A DNA stretch of 64,000 nt from an uncultured Oscillospiraceae bacterium (GTDB lineage: Bacteria > Bacillota > Clostridia > Oscillospirales > Oscillospiraceae), in NCBI GenBank assembly GCA_910588975.1, contig CAJUSE010000005.1:5118-69117 (forward strand), written 5' to 3'. A program made the translations under genes and the position numbers. Shown piece by piece: positions 17,961-25,875 of this stretch (the stretch's first letter is position 1; the number at the start of each line of letters is the position of its first letter). Below the pieces are notes generated by a model. That model was given only the letters and a program-made list of their open reading frames with translations, ran no database searches and had not been told where the DNA came from.

Positions 17961-18436
17961 GGCGTCTCCTCCTGAAAGCTCTGGCGTTCCGCCGGAATGG
18001 CCAGATCCTCTTCAATGGTCTTTTCGAGGGCGGCTCGCCCTTCCCCGGTCCAGCTGCCCACGATTTCCACCGACCAGGGATGGGGCCATCCCCCTTCTCC
18101 TTCTGCAACAGTCACTTGAGCGGTACAGTTCACCCCCAGAGCGTGACCCTTGTCCTCAATATATGCGCCTGTCTGCTGAGCTATGAGCTCTTTTAGCAGT
18201 ACTTCTCCCTCGTTTTCCTCCTCATGAACAGGCGGAACAAGCCAGTCAGCCACCGGCAATGGCGCTTCTCCCGCAGAGAGGCCGGTCAGCGGCTTCACTA
18301 TGGCCAGCATAAGCACGATCCCCCCCACAAGCCGTCCTATCTTTTTTACGGTCCCGTCCGGCGTGAGTGCCTGGGCCAGCGCCACTGCCATTGCTGCCGC
18401 CACCACACCCATCAGATATGTACGAAACAGACTCAT
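17957..18436 (-). CDS. spoIIIAF: Stage III sporulation protein AF
   Basis: SpoIIIAF is a membrane component of the SpoIIIA complex with two N-terminal membrane segments and a soluble ring-building-like domain. The 159-residue product shows both segments (YLMGVVAAAMAVALAQAL and LVGGIVLMLAIVKPL) and a soluble half rich in Glu and Gly. Identity rests on size, topology and position between spoIIIAE and spoIIIAG, with ATGA overlaps on both sides. Sequence conservation in this family is weak. Confidence 0.85.
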   Translation of the reverse strand: MSLFRTYLMGVVAAAMAVALAQALTPDGTVKKIGRLVGGIVLMLAIVKPLTGLSAGEAPLPVADWLVPPVHEEENEGEVLLKELIAQQTGAYIEDKGHALGVNCTAQVTVAEGEGGWPHPWSVEIVGSWTGEGRAALEKTIEEDLAIPAERQSFQEETP

Positions 18437-19515
18437 CCCACCACCGCCTTCACCGAGGTGATCAGGGCCACATAGAGAATAAAGCCACCGCCCCCCACAA
18501 GCCCCATAAGCAGCGCAAAGGCTGAGCCAATGTCATCCACCAGAGCAGCTACTGGGCCAGGGCAAACAGTGGCACACAGAGCGGCCGAGAGCTTATAGAT
18601 GAGATAGTGGGCACCCAGACGGAGAAAGGGCAGGATGCAGATGGCCAGCACTGTAAGCAGGCCCAACAGCCCCACCGCAGAGCGCAAGGCTCCCGCCCCG
18701 GCAGCCACTGCCTCGGCGGCATCGGCGAGGATCCCCCCTACCACAGGCACAAATCCGGACAGAGCGGCCTTGGCCGCCTTTTGTGTCATAGCATCAGCGC
18801 TGCCACTCACCGCCCCGCTCACCGCCAGAAGAGCCACAAAAAGGGTAAAAAAGCCCGTCAGCAGAGCAGAAGCTCCCTGCTTCAGCAGCGTGGCCAGCCG
18901 GCCCAATCCCTCATTTTCCAAGGCAGCATGAGCGGTAGCCGTGGCTACATAGGCGTAGATAAGCGGAGAGATCAGACGTTCCGCCACACTCACAAGCAGG
19001 CTGAGGAAAAAGAGGACCAAGCTTTGGCGTGCCGCTGCCGAAACGGGAGCCCCAGTGGCGGCGCAAGCGGCCGTGACCACCGGCATCAACAATCGGGAAA
19101 AGGTCTCCATCTGCCCCAGTGTCTCCTGCCCCAGTCCCATCAAAGCATTGACCTGGGACACGGCAATGGCGGCCACAGCTGCCGCCCCCGCCAGGCGTAC
19201 CGGGTCCAGTCCTCCGCCTCCCAGCTCCTCCCGAAGGGTCTCTGTCAATCCGCACAACAGTGCTACCCCCACAAGGGCTATGGCGCTTCGGCTTGCCTGA
19301 CGCAGCAGGCCGGGCAATCGCTCCAAACTTCCCTCCAGAATGGCCTGTGCGCTATCAGCGCCGGGTTCGACCTTATTCAGATCCAAGTACTCCTCCAGAT
19401 AGGCCCGTGACGCACGCTCCAACTGAGGATAGCCCGTTGTCTCCTCCAACGTGGCTCCCTGCACAGGCAAAACAAGGAGGGCCAGCAGCGGCAAAAGCAG
19501 AAGGTACCTTCTCAT
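18433..19515 (-). CDS. spoIIIAE: Stage III sporulation protein AE
   Basis: SpoIIIAE is a polytopic membrane protein and the likely core channel or export component of the SpoIIIA complex. The 360-residue product begins with a signal-like segment (LLLLPLLALLVLPVQG) and has about eight further hydrophobic segments. The central motif FVPVVGGILADAAEAVAAGA is typical of the family. It overlaps spoIIIAD and spoIIIAF by four bases each. Confidence 0.93.
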   Translation of the reverse strand: MRRYLLLLPLLALLVLPVQGATLEETTGYPQLERASRAYLEEYLDLNKVEPGADSAQAILEGSLERLPGLLRQASRSAIALVGVALLCGLTETLREELGGGGLDPVRLAGAAAVAAIAVSQVNALMGLGQETLGQMETFSRLLMPVVTAACAATGAPVSAAARQSLVLFFLSLLVSVAERLISPLIYAYVATATAHAALENEGLGRLATLLKQGASALLTGFFTLFVALLAVSGAVSGSADAMTQKAAKAALSGFVPVVGGILADAAEAVAAGAGALRSAVGLLGLLTVLAICILPFLRLGAHYLIYKLSAALCATVCPGPVAALVDDIGSAFALLMGLVGGGGFILYVALITSVKAVVG

Positions 19516-19895
19516 AATAGCCCCTCCAGAGTGTCGAAGACGGTCTCCACCAGGGGGAGTGCGGCAAAGAGAGCCAAAATGGCCCCCGCTGTCTCCAAAA
19601 AAGCTGCCACACCCCCCTCGCCGGCATCTTTACACACCGCCGATCCCAATCTTGCCACCACCCCAATGCCCACCGTTTTCCATACCGGAGCCCATATTTG
19701 AGTGGAAAGGCCCATTTGTCCGGCCAGAGCATCGGCAAACCCCCGCAGGCCGGCGGCGGCCTCCAGAGCCTGTCCCAAAAGCAAGGCCCCAGCTGCCAAC
19801 GACAAGCACAGAGCCAGCTCCGGGACCTGTTTACGCAACACCAGCGCACAGAGAGCGGCAATGACCGCCGTAACTGCCAGCTTCAAAATATCCAT
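19512..19895 (-). CDS. spoIIIAD: Stage III sporulation protein AD
   Basis: SpoIIIAD is a small membrane protein of the mother-cell SpoIIIA complex. The 127-residue product has an N-terminal segment (LAVTAVIAALCALVLRKQVPEL) and further hydrophobic stretches including VWKTVGIGVVARLGSAVCKDAGEGGVA, whose Cys and Asp are shared with homologues. I use the ATG at 19895, two bases after the spoIIIAC stop; a TTG six bases earlier would overlap that gene by four. Confidence 0.9.
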   Translation of the reverse strand: MDILKLAVTAVIAALCALVLRKQVPELALCLSLAAGALLLGQALEAAAGLRGFADALAGQMGLSTQIWAPVWKTVGIGVVARLGSAVCKDAGEGGVAAFLETAGAILALFAALPLVETVFDTLEGLL

Positions 19896-19897
19896 GC

Positions 19898-20092
19898 TCA
19901 AAGCCCAAAAAGCCTCTTTACCAATAAAAAGAGGTCGCTGATCTTCTCTACCACCAGCATGAGTACCACAATAAGGCCGGCCAGCGTGGTCATCATGGCC
20001 TGTTCATCCCGCCCGGAACGGGTGAGGACCTGATTGAGAACGGCCACCAGAATACCGATGGCAGCAATGCGAAAGATGAAATCTACATCCAT
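19898..20092 (-). CDS. spoIIIAC: Stage III sporulation protein AC
   Basis: SpoIIIAC is a roughly 65-residue protein with two membrane segments. Here the product is 64 residues, starting MDVDFIFRIAAIGILVAVLN, with TRSGRDEQAMM in the loop and a second segment LAGLIVVLMLVVEKI. The start at 20092 matches family length; the frame is open to 20182 but that would run into spoIIIAB. It is the third gene of the operon. Confidence 0.92.
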   Translation of the reverse strand: MDVDFIFRIAAIGILVAVLNQVLTRSGRDEQAMMTTLAGLIVVLMLVVEKISDLFLLVKRLFGL

Positions 20093-20127
20093 ACTGTTCC
20101 CTGCTTTCCCCTTGGTATGATGAGAGG

Positions 20128-20640
20128 TCACAACAGCAAAATAGCCAGCGCACACCCCCCGGAAAGGCCCAATACCCCCCATGTTTTTCGCTCACGGCTC
20201 AGGGTCTGAGAAAGGACCTCTCCCCGCCTCTCAAGCTGTCTGGCCACCCGGTCTACGGCAGAGCGTTGATCCTCCCAGCCGCAGCTGCCCAACACAATGC
20301 CCAATCCCTTCAATAGCTCCATATCTTGGACGGATATGTCTTTTCCCTGGTCGGTCAATGCCCCCTGCCAAATAGCATTGAAATCCTGCTCCCCCAGCCT
20401 GTTCAAGCCATTCAACGCCCGGTAAAAGGCCCGGCCCGGCCCAGCAGGCCCTCTTTGCGACAAAAGAGTGAGCAGCTGGGCCGTGGTAGGCAGATGATAG
20501 GTCAACTCCCGGCCCCAGAGGTCCAATGCCTCTGTCCACTCTCTAAGAGCCCTGACCCGCCGGGCCTGCTGGCTCCCACGCTCCAAACCGGCCCAAAGTC
20601 CAGCGCCAGCCAACAACAGCGCTCCTATGACCCTTACCAT
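20128..20640 (-). CDS. spoIIIAB: Stage III sporulation protein AB
   Basis: SpoIIIAB is a membrane-anchored helical protein, structurally related to type II secretion GspF, that works with the SpoIIIAA ATPase. The 170-residue product has one N-terminal membrane segment (VIGALLLAGAGLWAGLE), a helical cytoplasmic part containing REWTEALDLWGRELTYHLPT and LKGLGIVLGSCGWEDQ, and a C-terminal segment (LGLSGGCALAILLL). The start overlaps the spoIIIAA stop by seven bases. Confidence 0.92.
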   Translation of the reverse strand: MVRVIGALLLAGAGLWAGLERGSQQARRVRALREWTEALDLWGRELTYHLPTTAQLLTLLSQRGPAGPGRAFYRALNGLNRLGEQDFNAIWQGALTDQGKDISVQDMELLKGLGIVLGSCGWEDQRSAVDRVARQLERRGEVLSQTLSRERKTWGVLGLSGGCALAILLL

Positions 20641-21515
20641 GTCAGGGACTCCACCTTGCAGCCCAGCTGAGAAACCTTCACCAAGCTGGAAAAGAGGTGA
20701 CGTTCCAGAATCCCTCGGTAGAGCGGTTTTCCTCGCAGATCTGCCTGATCCACCCCATGAACGGTGGCCAGCAGGGTCACACCGCAGTTGGCGCAGATCT
20801 CCAGAGCCGCCATATCGGCCGGGTCGGTAATTTCATCACAGGCCAGCACCTGCGGGTTCATTCCCCGGAGTAAAGCTAGAAGCCCCTGTGCTTTTGGCAG
20901 GCCCTCCATCACATCGGTACGGCTTCCCACATCAAGCTGCGGCAGACCTTCCCAAAGAGCGGCCACCTCCCCCCGCTCATCGCATAGCCCCACCCGAAGC
21001 CCCCCATCGGACAACAGTCGCACCAAGTCCCGCAGCAGCGTGGTCTTTCCGCTGCCCGGCGGTCCCATCAATAGAGCACCTTGAAACCGCCCTCCCTGAA
21101 GCAGGGCAGAGTAGGTCTCCTCCCCACAGCCCACCACATCATGGGCAATTCGGAGGTTCAGAGAGGAAAGTCCATTCAAATTGCGCACCCGGCCTTCCTC
21201 CACCGCCGCCTTACCACACAGGCCAATTCGGTGCCCGCCCTTTACTGTAAAGTATCCACGCTTTATACTTTCCAAGGCAGTATGAGCGCTGGAACAAGTG
21301 GCGATCTCCATAGTTAACGACAGATCCCGAGTCGTGACAGCGGCACAGCCCGGAATGGGGAACTCCTGCCCATCCATTACAACCGTGGGCTCCCTCCCTG
21401 CCCGAAGGCGCAACTCCTGGGCCCGACGCTTCACCGACCCCGGCAGAGCCCAGGCCCCTCTGCTTAGTTCAGGCGGCAGCAGAGCCGCCACTTCTTCAAA
21501 GGCCCCCACGGCCAT
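20634..21515 (-). CDS. spoIIIAA: Stage III sporulation protein AA (ATPase)
   Basis: SpoIIIAA is the cytoplasmic ATPase of the SpoIIIA complex, related to secretion ATPases. The 293-residue product has Walker A LMGPPGSGKTTLLRDLVRLL in the C-terminal half, and VLACDEITDPADMAALE as Walker B. It starts the spoIIIAA-AH operon, which is complete here. I take the ATG at 21515 right behind GAGGGGGG; a GTG two codons on (MAV) is an alternative. The open frame up to 21656 runs through a terminator hairpin and is not coding. In Bacillus this operon is SigE-dependent. Confidence 0.94.
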   Translation of the reverse strand: MAVGAFEEVAALLPPELSRGAWALPGSVKRRAQELRLRAGREPTVVMDGQEFPIPGCAAVTTRDLSLTMEIATCSSAHTALESIKRGYFTVKGGHRIGLCGKAAVEEGRVRNLNGLSSLNLRIAHDVVGCGEETYSALLQGGRFQGALLMGPPGSGKTTLLRDLVRLLSDGGLRVGLCDERGEVAALWEGLPQLDVGSRTDVMEGLPKAQGLLALLRGMNPQVLACDEITDPADMAALEICANCGVTLLATVHGVDQADLRGKPLYRGILERHLFSSLVKVSQLGCKVESLTW

Positions 21516-21562
21516 CCCCCCCTCTGTCCTTGCTTGTCCTACTCTATGAGAGCCTGTCCTCC

Positions 21563-21587
21563 GATATGCCCCATAATTTTGTATGAC
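21563..21587 (-). promoter_or_regulatory. Possible SigE-type promoter of the spoIIIA operon
   Basis: About 48 bases before the spoIIIAA start the minus strand shows GTCATA (21587-21582) and CATATC (21568-21563), separated by 13 bases. This resembles the SigE pattern (-35 ATA-rich, -10 CATA). The motif is degenerate; position and the known SigE control of spoIIIA in Bacillus are the main support. Confidence 0.35.
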
Positions 21588-21614
21588 CGCTTCATCGTGA
21601 AAAGCATCTTGCAC

Positions 21615-21652
21615 AAAAAAACGCCGAACGGAATGCTCCGTCCGGCGTTTTA
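21615..21652 (-). terminator. Intrinsic terminator after gpsA
   Basis: A 12-base stem (21621-21632 with 21637-21648, one wobble pair) with an ATGC loop is flanked by A6 on the left and TTTT on the right. On the minus strand it reads into a run of T and ends gpsA transcription before spoIIIAA. Confidence 0.88.
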
Positions 21653-21695
21653 CCATGTTTTATTCTGCCTGTAAAATGCTCTGCAAGGGAGCAAA

Positions 21696-22697
21696 TCACA
21701 TCCAGCTTTCTTCGCTCTCCTGCTTCCGTTCCCGGGTCATAAGCTGGGCAAGGACCTGCTGGGGCGTGTACCCCTCGTAGAGGACCTGGCAGGCGGCCTC
21801 GGTAATGGGCATTTCCACTCCAACCTTTTGAGCCAATGTCCGGGCATTGGCGGCGGCGTAGTAGCCCTCTACCACCATGCCCATTTCGGCCACTGCCTGC
21901 TGAGGGGGCGTACCCTTTCCGATGGCAATGCCGCAGCGGCGGTTTCGGGAGTGCATAGAGGTGCAGGTGACGATCAGATCCCCCAAACCGGCCAGGCCGG
22001 CAAAGGTCTCTTTCCTGCCTCCCAAGGCCTCCCCCAGCCGGGCCATCTCGGCGATACCACGGGTCATAAGAGCGGCTTTGGTATTATCTCCGTAGCCCAA
22101 CCCATCACAGACACCGGCACAGAGGGCAATAACATTTTTCAGCGCCGCCCCAAGCTCCACGCCGATCACATCGTCAGTGGTATACACCCGAAACCGCTCA
22201 TTCATAAAGAGGTCCTGGGCAAGCTTGGCGCTGGCCTCATCCTCCGAAGCGGCCACCACCACCGTAGGCACGCCCCGGCCCACCTCCTCGGCGTGGGACG
22301 GTCCTGAAAGGGCCACAATGGGGTGACTCTCCCCCACCTCTTGGGCAATGACCTGCGTCAGCGTGAGGGCGCTGTCCTTCTCAATGCCCTTGGATACTGA
22401 CACCAAAATCGTCCCCGGGTCCAGAAGCTCCTTTACCTGAGCGGCAGTGGTGCGCACAGCAAAGGATGGTGTGGCAAGGACCACCACCTGACAGCCCTTG
22501 ACGCAGCGCATATCAGCGGTAAGCTCCAACTCTTCAGGCAGAGAAACACCCCGCAGCACCGGGTTTTCCCGCTCCCGACGCAGAGTGGCGCTCTCCTCCT
22601 CCTTGTAGGACCACAGCGTGACTTTGTGTCCGTTCTCCAGAAGCAGCAACGCCAGAGCGGTGCCCCAACCTCCAGAGCCCAAAACAGCGATATTCAT
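21696..22697 (-). CDS. gpsA: NAD(P)-dependent glycerol-3-phosphate dehydrogenase
   Basis: GpsA reduces dihydroxyacetone phosphate to sn-glycerol-3-phosphate for phospholipid synthesis. The 333-residue product begins MNIAVLGSGGWGTALALLL (Rossmann fold). It shows VLATPSFAVR, VSVSKGIEKDS, the catalytic-lysine region GAALKNVIALCAGVCDGLGYGDN, and AGLGDLIVTCTSMHSRNR. I use the ATG at 22697 with GGGAGG upstream; the longer frame to 22712 adds five residues. It follows plsY, which uses its product, so der-plsY-gpsA forms a small lipid-linked operon. Confidence 0.97.
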   Translation of the reverse strand: MNIAVLGSGGWGTALALLLLENGHKVTLWSYKEEESATLRRERENPVLRGVSLPEELELTADMRCVKGCQVVVLATPSFAVRTTAAQVKELLDPGTILVSVSKGIEKDSALTLTQVIAQEVGESHPIVALSGPSHAEEVGRGVPTVVVAASEDEASAKLAQDLFMNERFRVYTTDDVIGVELGAALKNVIALCAGVCDGLGYGDNTKAALMTRGIAEMARLGEALGGRKETFAGLAGLGDLIVTCTSMHSRNRRCGIAIGKGTPPQQAVAEMGMVVEGYYAAANARTLAQKVGVEMPITEAACQVLYEGYTPQQVLAQLMTRERKQESEESWM

Positions 22698-22726
22698 AAA
22701 AATTCCTCCCATGCAAAAAGCGTCAA

Positions 22727-22749
22727 GGGGCCGCCCACGGGACGGCCCC
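22727..22749 (-). other. GC-rich hairpin between plsY and gpsA
   Basis: GGGGCCG and CGGCCCC (22727-22733 and 22743-22749) can pair in the RNA between plsY and gpsA. The minus strand continues TTGACGCTTTTTGC, a poor T tract. It may be a weak terminator, a processing site or a stability element; I cannot decide which. Confidence 0.35.
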
Positions 22750-22767
22750 CACAGGATATATGTTCGG

Positions 22768-23469
22768 CTACGTTGATTTTTTGTGAAGGGACAGCCTGCG
22801 CTCTTCTCCCTTCAAAAGCCGTTGGATATTCCCCCTGTGCATATAGATCACAAGTCCCCCAAGGCAGACGGCTAAAACCATAATGATCCCATCATGGCTG
22901 ACAAAAAACCAGGTGCCAAAGGGAAAGCCTGCAGCGGCAAAAATCGAGCCCAGCGAAACATAGCGGGTCAGGGCCACAAGAATGAGGAAGCCGCCCCAGA
23001 CAAGCAGGGCCACCCGCCAGTCGATCATAATGGCAATGGTACCCCCTGAGAGAATGCCCTTGCCCCCCTTAAAGCCAAACATACAAGGAAAAATGTGGCC
23101 CAACAGACAGAACAGAGCCGCCCAGTATTTGGCGTAGAGCAAATACTGAGGAGGTAAAGCAAGGAGTGTCACAACAAGAACAGCGAACCAAACTGCCAAA
23201 ACAGCTTTTAGCACATCGCAGAAGATGACCACTAAAGTCAATTTTCCGCCAAACGTGCGATAAAAGTTCGTTAATCCGGCGTTTCCGCTGCCATGGGTGC
23301 GAATATCGTCCCGCAGGATGTATTTTGAGACAATGACCGCACCGTTAAAACACCCTAAAAAGTAAGCCGCCAGGGCAATCGCAATGATCCATACAAGAGC
23401 GTGCATCCACCCCACCGCCATAATAAACATATAAATGGGGCGGAAAAGCTCATTCAATCGCTCGCTCAT
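22768..23469 (-). CDS. plsY: Acyl-phosphate glycerol-3-phosphate acyltransferase PlsY
   Basis: PlsY moves an acyl group from acyl-phosphate to glycerol-3-phosphate, the first committed membrane step of phospholipid synthesis. The 233-residue product has about five membrane segments. Its first conserved loop reads GSGNAGLTNFYRTFG where the common motif is GSGNPGATN. The second, GHIFPCMFGFKGGKG, matches well, and a third follows after the last long loop. The N-terminus is longer than in Bacillus by about 30 residues. It starts two bases after der and precedes gpsA. Confidence 0.9.
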   Translation of the reverse strand: MSERLNELFRPIYMFIMAVGWMHALVWIIAIALAAYFLGCFNGAVIVSKYILRDDIRTHGSGNAGLTNFYRTFGGKLTLVVIFCDVLKAVLAVWFAVLVVTLLALPPQYLLYAKYWAALFCLLGHIFPCMFGFKGGKGILSGGTIAIMIDWRVALLVWGGFLILVALTRYVSLGSIFAAAGFPFGTWFFVSHDGIIMVLAVCLGGLVIYMHRGNIQRLLKGEERRLSLHKKST

Positions 23470-23471
23470 CC

Positions 23472-24800
23472 TTACCCCTCCTTGTCGCCCTTCTCCCGGA
23501 TGGTGATCTTCACCGGTGTGCCCTCCAGGCCAAAGGTCGCCCGAATCTGATTTTCCAAATAGCGCTGATAGGAGAAATGGAAAATATCTGCCCGATTACA
23601 GAAAATGACAAAATGAGGAGGGCGAACACCCACCTGGGTCATATAGTAGACCTTCAGCCGCTTGCCCTTGTCAGTGGGGGGCTGGACCCGGGCGGTGGCA
23701 TCAGCCAGGACGTCATTGAGCATCCCGGTGGTGATACGCATACTGGCCTGTTCATTGACACTGTTTATGGTGTCAAAAAGTCGATCCACCCGGCTGCCGG
23801 TGAGGGCGGAGAGGAAGAGCACGGGGGCATAGGGCATGTAGCTCAAATCCCGGCGGACATCCTCCGTCATGCGCTGCATGGTCTTGTCGTCCTTCTCCAC
23901 AATATCCCACTTGTTGATCACGATAATACAGGCTTTCCCCGCTTCGTGGGCCAAGCCGGCTACCTTGGTGTCCTGCTCGGTGACCCCCTCGGTGCCGTCA
24001 ATGAGGATCAGACACACATCACACCGTTCGATGGCCAGGGTGGCACGGAGGACAGAGAATTTCTCCACCCGGTCATCCACCCGGCTCTTGCGGCGCATAC
24101 CGGCAGTGTCAATCAGAAGATACTTGCCCTTCTCATTTTCAAAGTAATTGTCCACGGCATCCCGGGTGGTGCCTGCCATATTTGAGACGATGACACGCTC
24201 CTCCCCCAGAATACGATTGACGAGAGAGGACTTGCCCACATTGGGCTTACCGATGACAGCCACCTTAATGACGTCCTCATCCAGCTCCTCTTCCTCCTCG
24301 TCGGGGAAGTATTCAAAACAGGCATCCAGCAAATCACCGGTACCGTGGCCGTGAAGAGCAGAGACAGCAATGGGATCGCCCAAACCCAGATTATAAAACT
24401 CATAAATGTCCGGGTCCGTCATGCCAGTGGCATCCATCTTATTCACCGCCAGCACCACCGGTTTGCCCGACTTCAACAGCATATCCCCCACCTCTTGATC
24501 CGAGGCAGTGAGGCCCGTTTTGATGTCGCAGAGAAAGACAATGACCGTGGCGTTCTGAATGGCGATTTCCGCCTGCTTACGCATAAACAGCAATATCTCG
24601 CTGTCAGTGCCGGGCTCAATACCGCCGGTGTCCACCAAATCAAACTTCCGTCCTCGCCACTCGCAAGGGGCATAGAGCCGATCCCGGGTGACACCGGGCG
24701 TATCCTCCACAATGCTAAGCCGCTGGCCGGTGAGCTTATTAAAGAGCATGGACTTGCCCACGTTGGGCCGGCCCACAATGGCTACCAAAGGTCGAGACAT
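23472..24800 (-). CDS. der: Ribosome biogenesis GTPase Der (EngA)
   Basis: Der has two tandem GTPase domains and a KH-like C-terminal domain and acts in 50S assembly. The 442-residue product shows both P-loops (IVGRPNVGKSMLFNKL at the start and VIGKPNVGKSSLVNRIL near residue 180). Each has DTxG (VDTGGIE, IDTAGMRR) and NKxD (VNKMD, INKWD) motifs. The C-terminal KH part contains KRLKVYYMTQVGVRPPHFVIF. AGGAGG precedes the ATG, and a good promoter lies 34 bases further up. Confidence 0.97.
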   Translation of the reverse strand: MSRPLVAIVGRPNVGKSMLFNKLTGQRLSIVEDTPGVTRDRLYAPCEWRGRKFDLVDTGGIEPGTDSEILLFMRKQAEIAIQNATVIVFLCDIKTGLTASDQEVGDMLLKSGKPVVLAVNKMDATGMTDPDIYEFYNLGLGDPIAVSALHGHGTGDLLDACFEYFPDEEEEELDEDVIKVAVIGKPNVGKSSLVNRILGEERVIVSNMAGTTRDAVDNYFENEKGKYLLIDTAGMRRKSRVDDRVEKFSVLRATLAIERCDVCLILIDGTEGVTEQDTKVAGLAHEAGKACIIVINKWDIVEKDDKTMQRMTEDVRRDLSYMPYAPVLFLSALTGSRVDRLFDTINSVNEQASMRITTGMLNDVLADATARVQPPTDKGKRLKVYYMTQVGVRPPHFVIFCNRADIFHFSYQRYLENQIRATFGLEGTPVKITIREKGDKEG

Positions 24801-24833
24801 GGAAAAGTCCTCCTTTTACGCATAATTGTAGTT

Positions 24834-24862
24834 ATTATCTCACATTTTAGCGTCCAGGTCAA
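24834..24862 (-). promoter_or_regulatory. Predicted sigma-A promoter for der-plsY-gpsA
   Basis: TTGACC (24862-24857) and GATAAT (24839-24834) lie 17 bases apart on the minus strand, both one mismatch from consensus. They end 33 bases before the der ATG. Confidence 0.7.
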
Positions 24863-24949
24863 GTATAGGGCCGCATACCAAAGCATCGGGATAGGACAGC
24901 CGCCCGTTTCGCTTCAGTCGTCTATGGTATGATTATGCCCCGCCGAACA

Positions 24950-24979
24950 AAGAAAAAGAGGGGAATAGATTCCCCTCTT
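24950..24979 (-). terminator. Intrinsic terminator after rpmF
   Basis: A perfect ten-base stem (24956-24965 with 24970-24979) with a four-base loop reads on the minus strand into TTTTTCT. It lies 17 bases behind the rpmF stop. The stretch between it and the der promoter holds nothing I recognise. Confidence 0.88.
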
Positions 24980-24995
24980 ACTCTTTGCCCACTGT

Positions 24996-25187
24996 TTAGT
25001 TGGCGGCGCTCTGAGCCACGCCAAAATCGTGGCCGTTGTAGCTCAGGCAGGACTTGCACATCCGGTGGGGCAGACGAAATGCTCCGCACTTGGGGCAAGT
25101 GGTAACGCCGGGGGTCTCCAACTTCCAAACGGAAGAGCGACGCTTGTTCCGGCGCTGCTTGGACACTTTACTCTTAGGGACTGCCAT
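24996..25187 (-). CDS. rpmF: 50S ribosomal protein L32
   Basis: This is a 63-residue ribosomal protein L32. It begins MAVPKSKVSKQRRNKRRS and has a zinc-ribbon with two CxxC pairs (TTCPKCGAF and MCKSCLSY), so it is the zinc-binding form. It follows yceD, the common bacterial order. An AAGGAGG-type site precedes the start. Confidence 0.97.
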   Translation of the reverse strand: MAVPKSKVSKQRRNKRRSSVWKLETPGVTTCPKCGAFRLPHRMCKSCLSYNGHDFGVAQSAAN

Positions 25188-25224
25188 TTATGACACCTCC
25201 TTAGTGACAGGGGTTTGGGATTAC

Positions 25225-25743
25225 TCAATCATTTCCGGGCTCTTCCGAACCCTTATCCAAAAGCTTCGCCAAAGCGGCAAAGCGTGGATCCAACTCTTTT
25301 CCGCAGCCACAGGGCCCTTCATTCAGGTCCTTGCCGCACTTGGGGCACAGCCCCTTACAGTCCTCACTGCACAGGTGTTTGCCATCCCAGGCCAGGATAC
25401 ACTCGGTGGTAAATACCTCGTCCAGTTCCAAAGCCCGGTCCTCAAGAAGAATGATCTCCTCGTTCTCCTCGTCCTCGACCTCTTCTGCCAGAAGGGTGTC
25501 CACTGCCACATCCATATCCACTGTAATTGGTTTAAGACAGCGGTCACACCTGCCATCCACCTGGGCCACAGCGTGCCCGGTAAGCTCCAGAGCGCCGCCG
25601 GCATTTCGTACCCGGCCACTCACCTGAAATGGCACAGTAAAAGGCCGCTCGCCGTACAGCTCCACCTGGCGCAGGTCCAGCTCATAGCTGAAGTCCCGGA
25701 CTGCTCCGGGGGTATCAATAATGTCTCTCAGATCAAGGCGCAT
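25225..25743 (-). CDS. yceD: YceD/DUF177 family protein
   Basis: DUF177 (YceD) proteins are encoded next to rpmF in most bacteria and are linked to 23S rRNA or ribosome assembly. The 172-residue product contains the conserved CDRCLKPITVDMDV near the middle and a C-terminal cysteine-rich end (CSEDCKGLCPKCGKDLNEG, then CGCG), which looks like a metal-binding knuckle. The start at 25743 has GGAGGGGG five bases upstream. The frame is open to 25914, but that part contains the promoter. Confidence 0.92.
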   Translation of the reverse strand: MRLDLRDIIDTPGAVRDFSYELDLRQVELYGERPFTVPFQVSGRVRNAGGALELTGHAVAQVDGRCDRCLKPITVDMDVAVDTLLAEEVEDEENEEIILLEDRALELDEVFTTECILAWDGKHLCSEDCKGLCPKCGKDLNEGPCGCGKELDPRFAALAKLLDKGSEEPGND

Positions 25744-25773
25744 AGTGACCCCCTCCGCAACGGTACAGCGAAT

Positions 25774-25802
25774 ATTATAACGAAAAAATTCCCTCATGTC
25801 AA
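25774..25802 (-). promoter_or_regulatory. Consensus sigma-A promoter for yceD-rpmF
   Basis: TTGACA (25802-25797) and TATAAT (25779-25774) are separated by exactly 17 bases on the minus strand, a perfect consensus pair. The yceD ATG lies 30 bases downstream. Strong transcription suits a ribosomal protein gene. Confidence 0.88.
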
Positions 25803-25875
25803 ATACTTTTTCAATATAACCTTTGCCAATTTCATTTTTTGTGGTAGAATGACAGGAAAGCGGGGAGGTATGGCC

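Noticed and set aside
21516..21656. Upstream extension of the spoIIIAA frame
   Set aside because: It passes through the gpsA terminator hairpin and the candidate promoter, and the family starts at the inner ATG.
24845..24929. Short protein-like frame on the minus strand between rpmF and der
   Set aside because: It has no start codon or ribosome site and overlaps the der promoter; likely chance.
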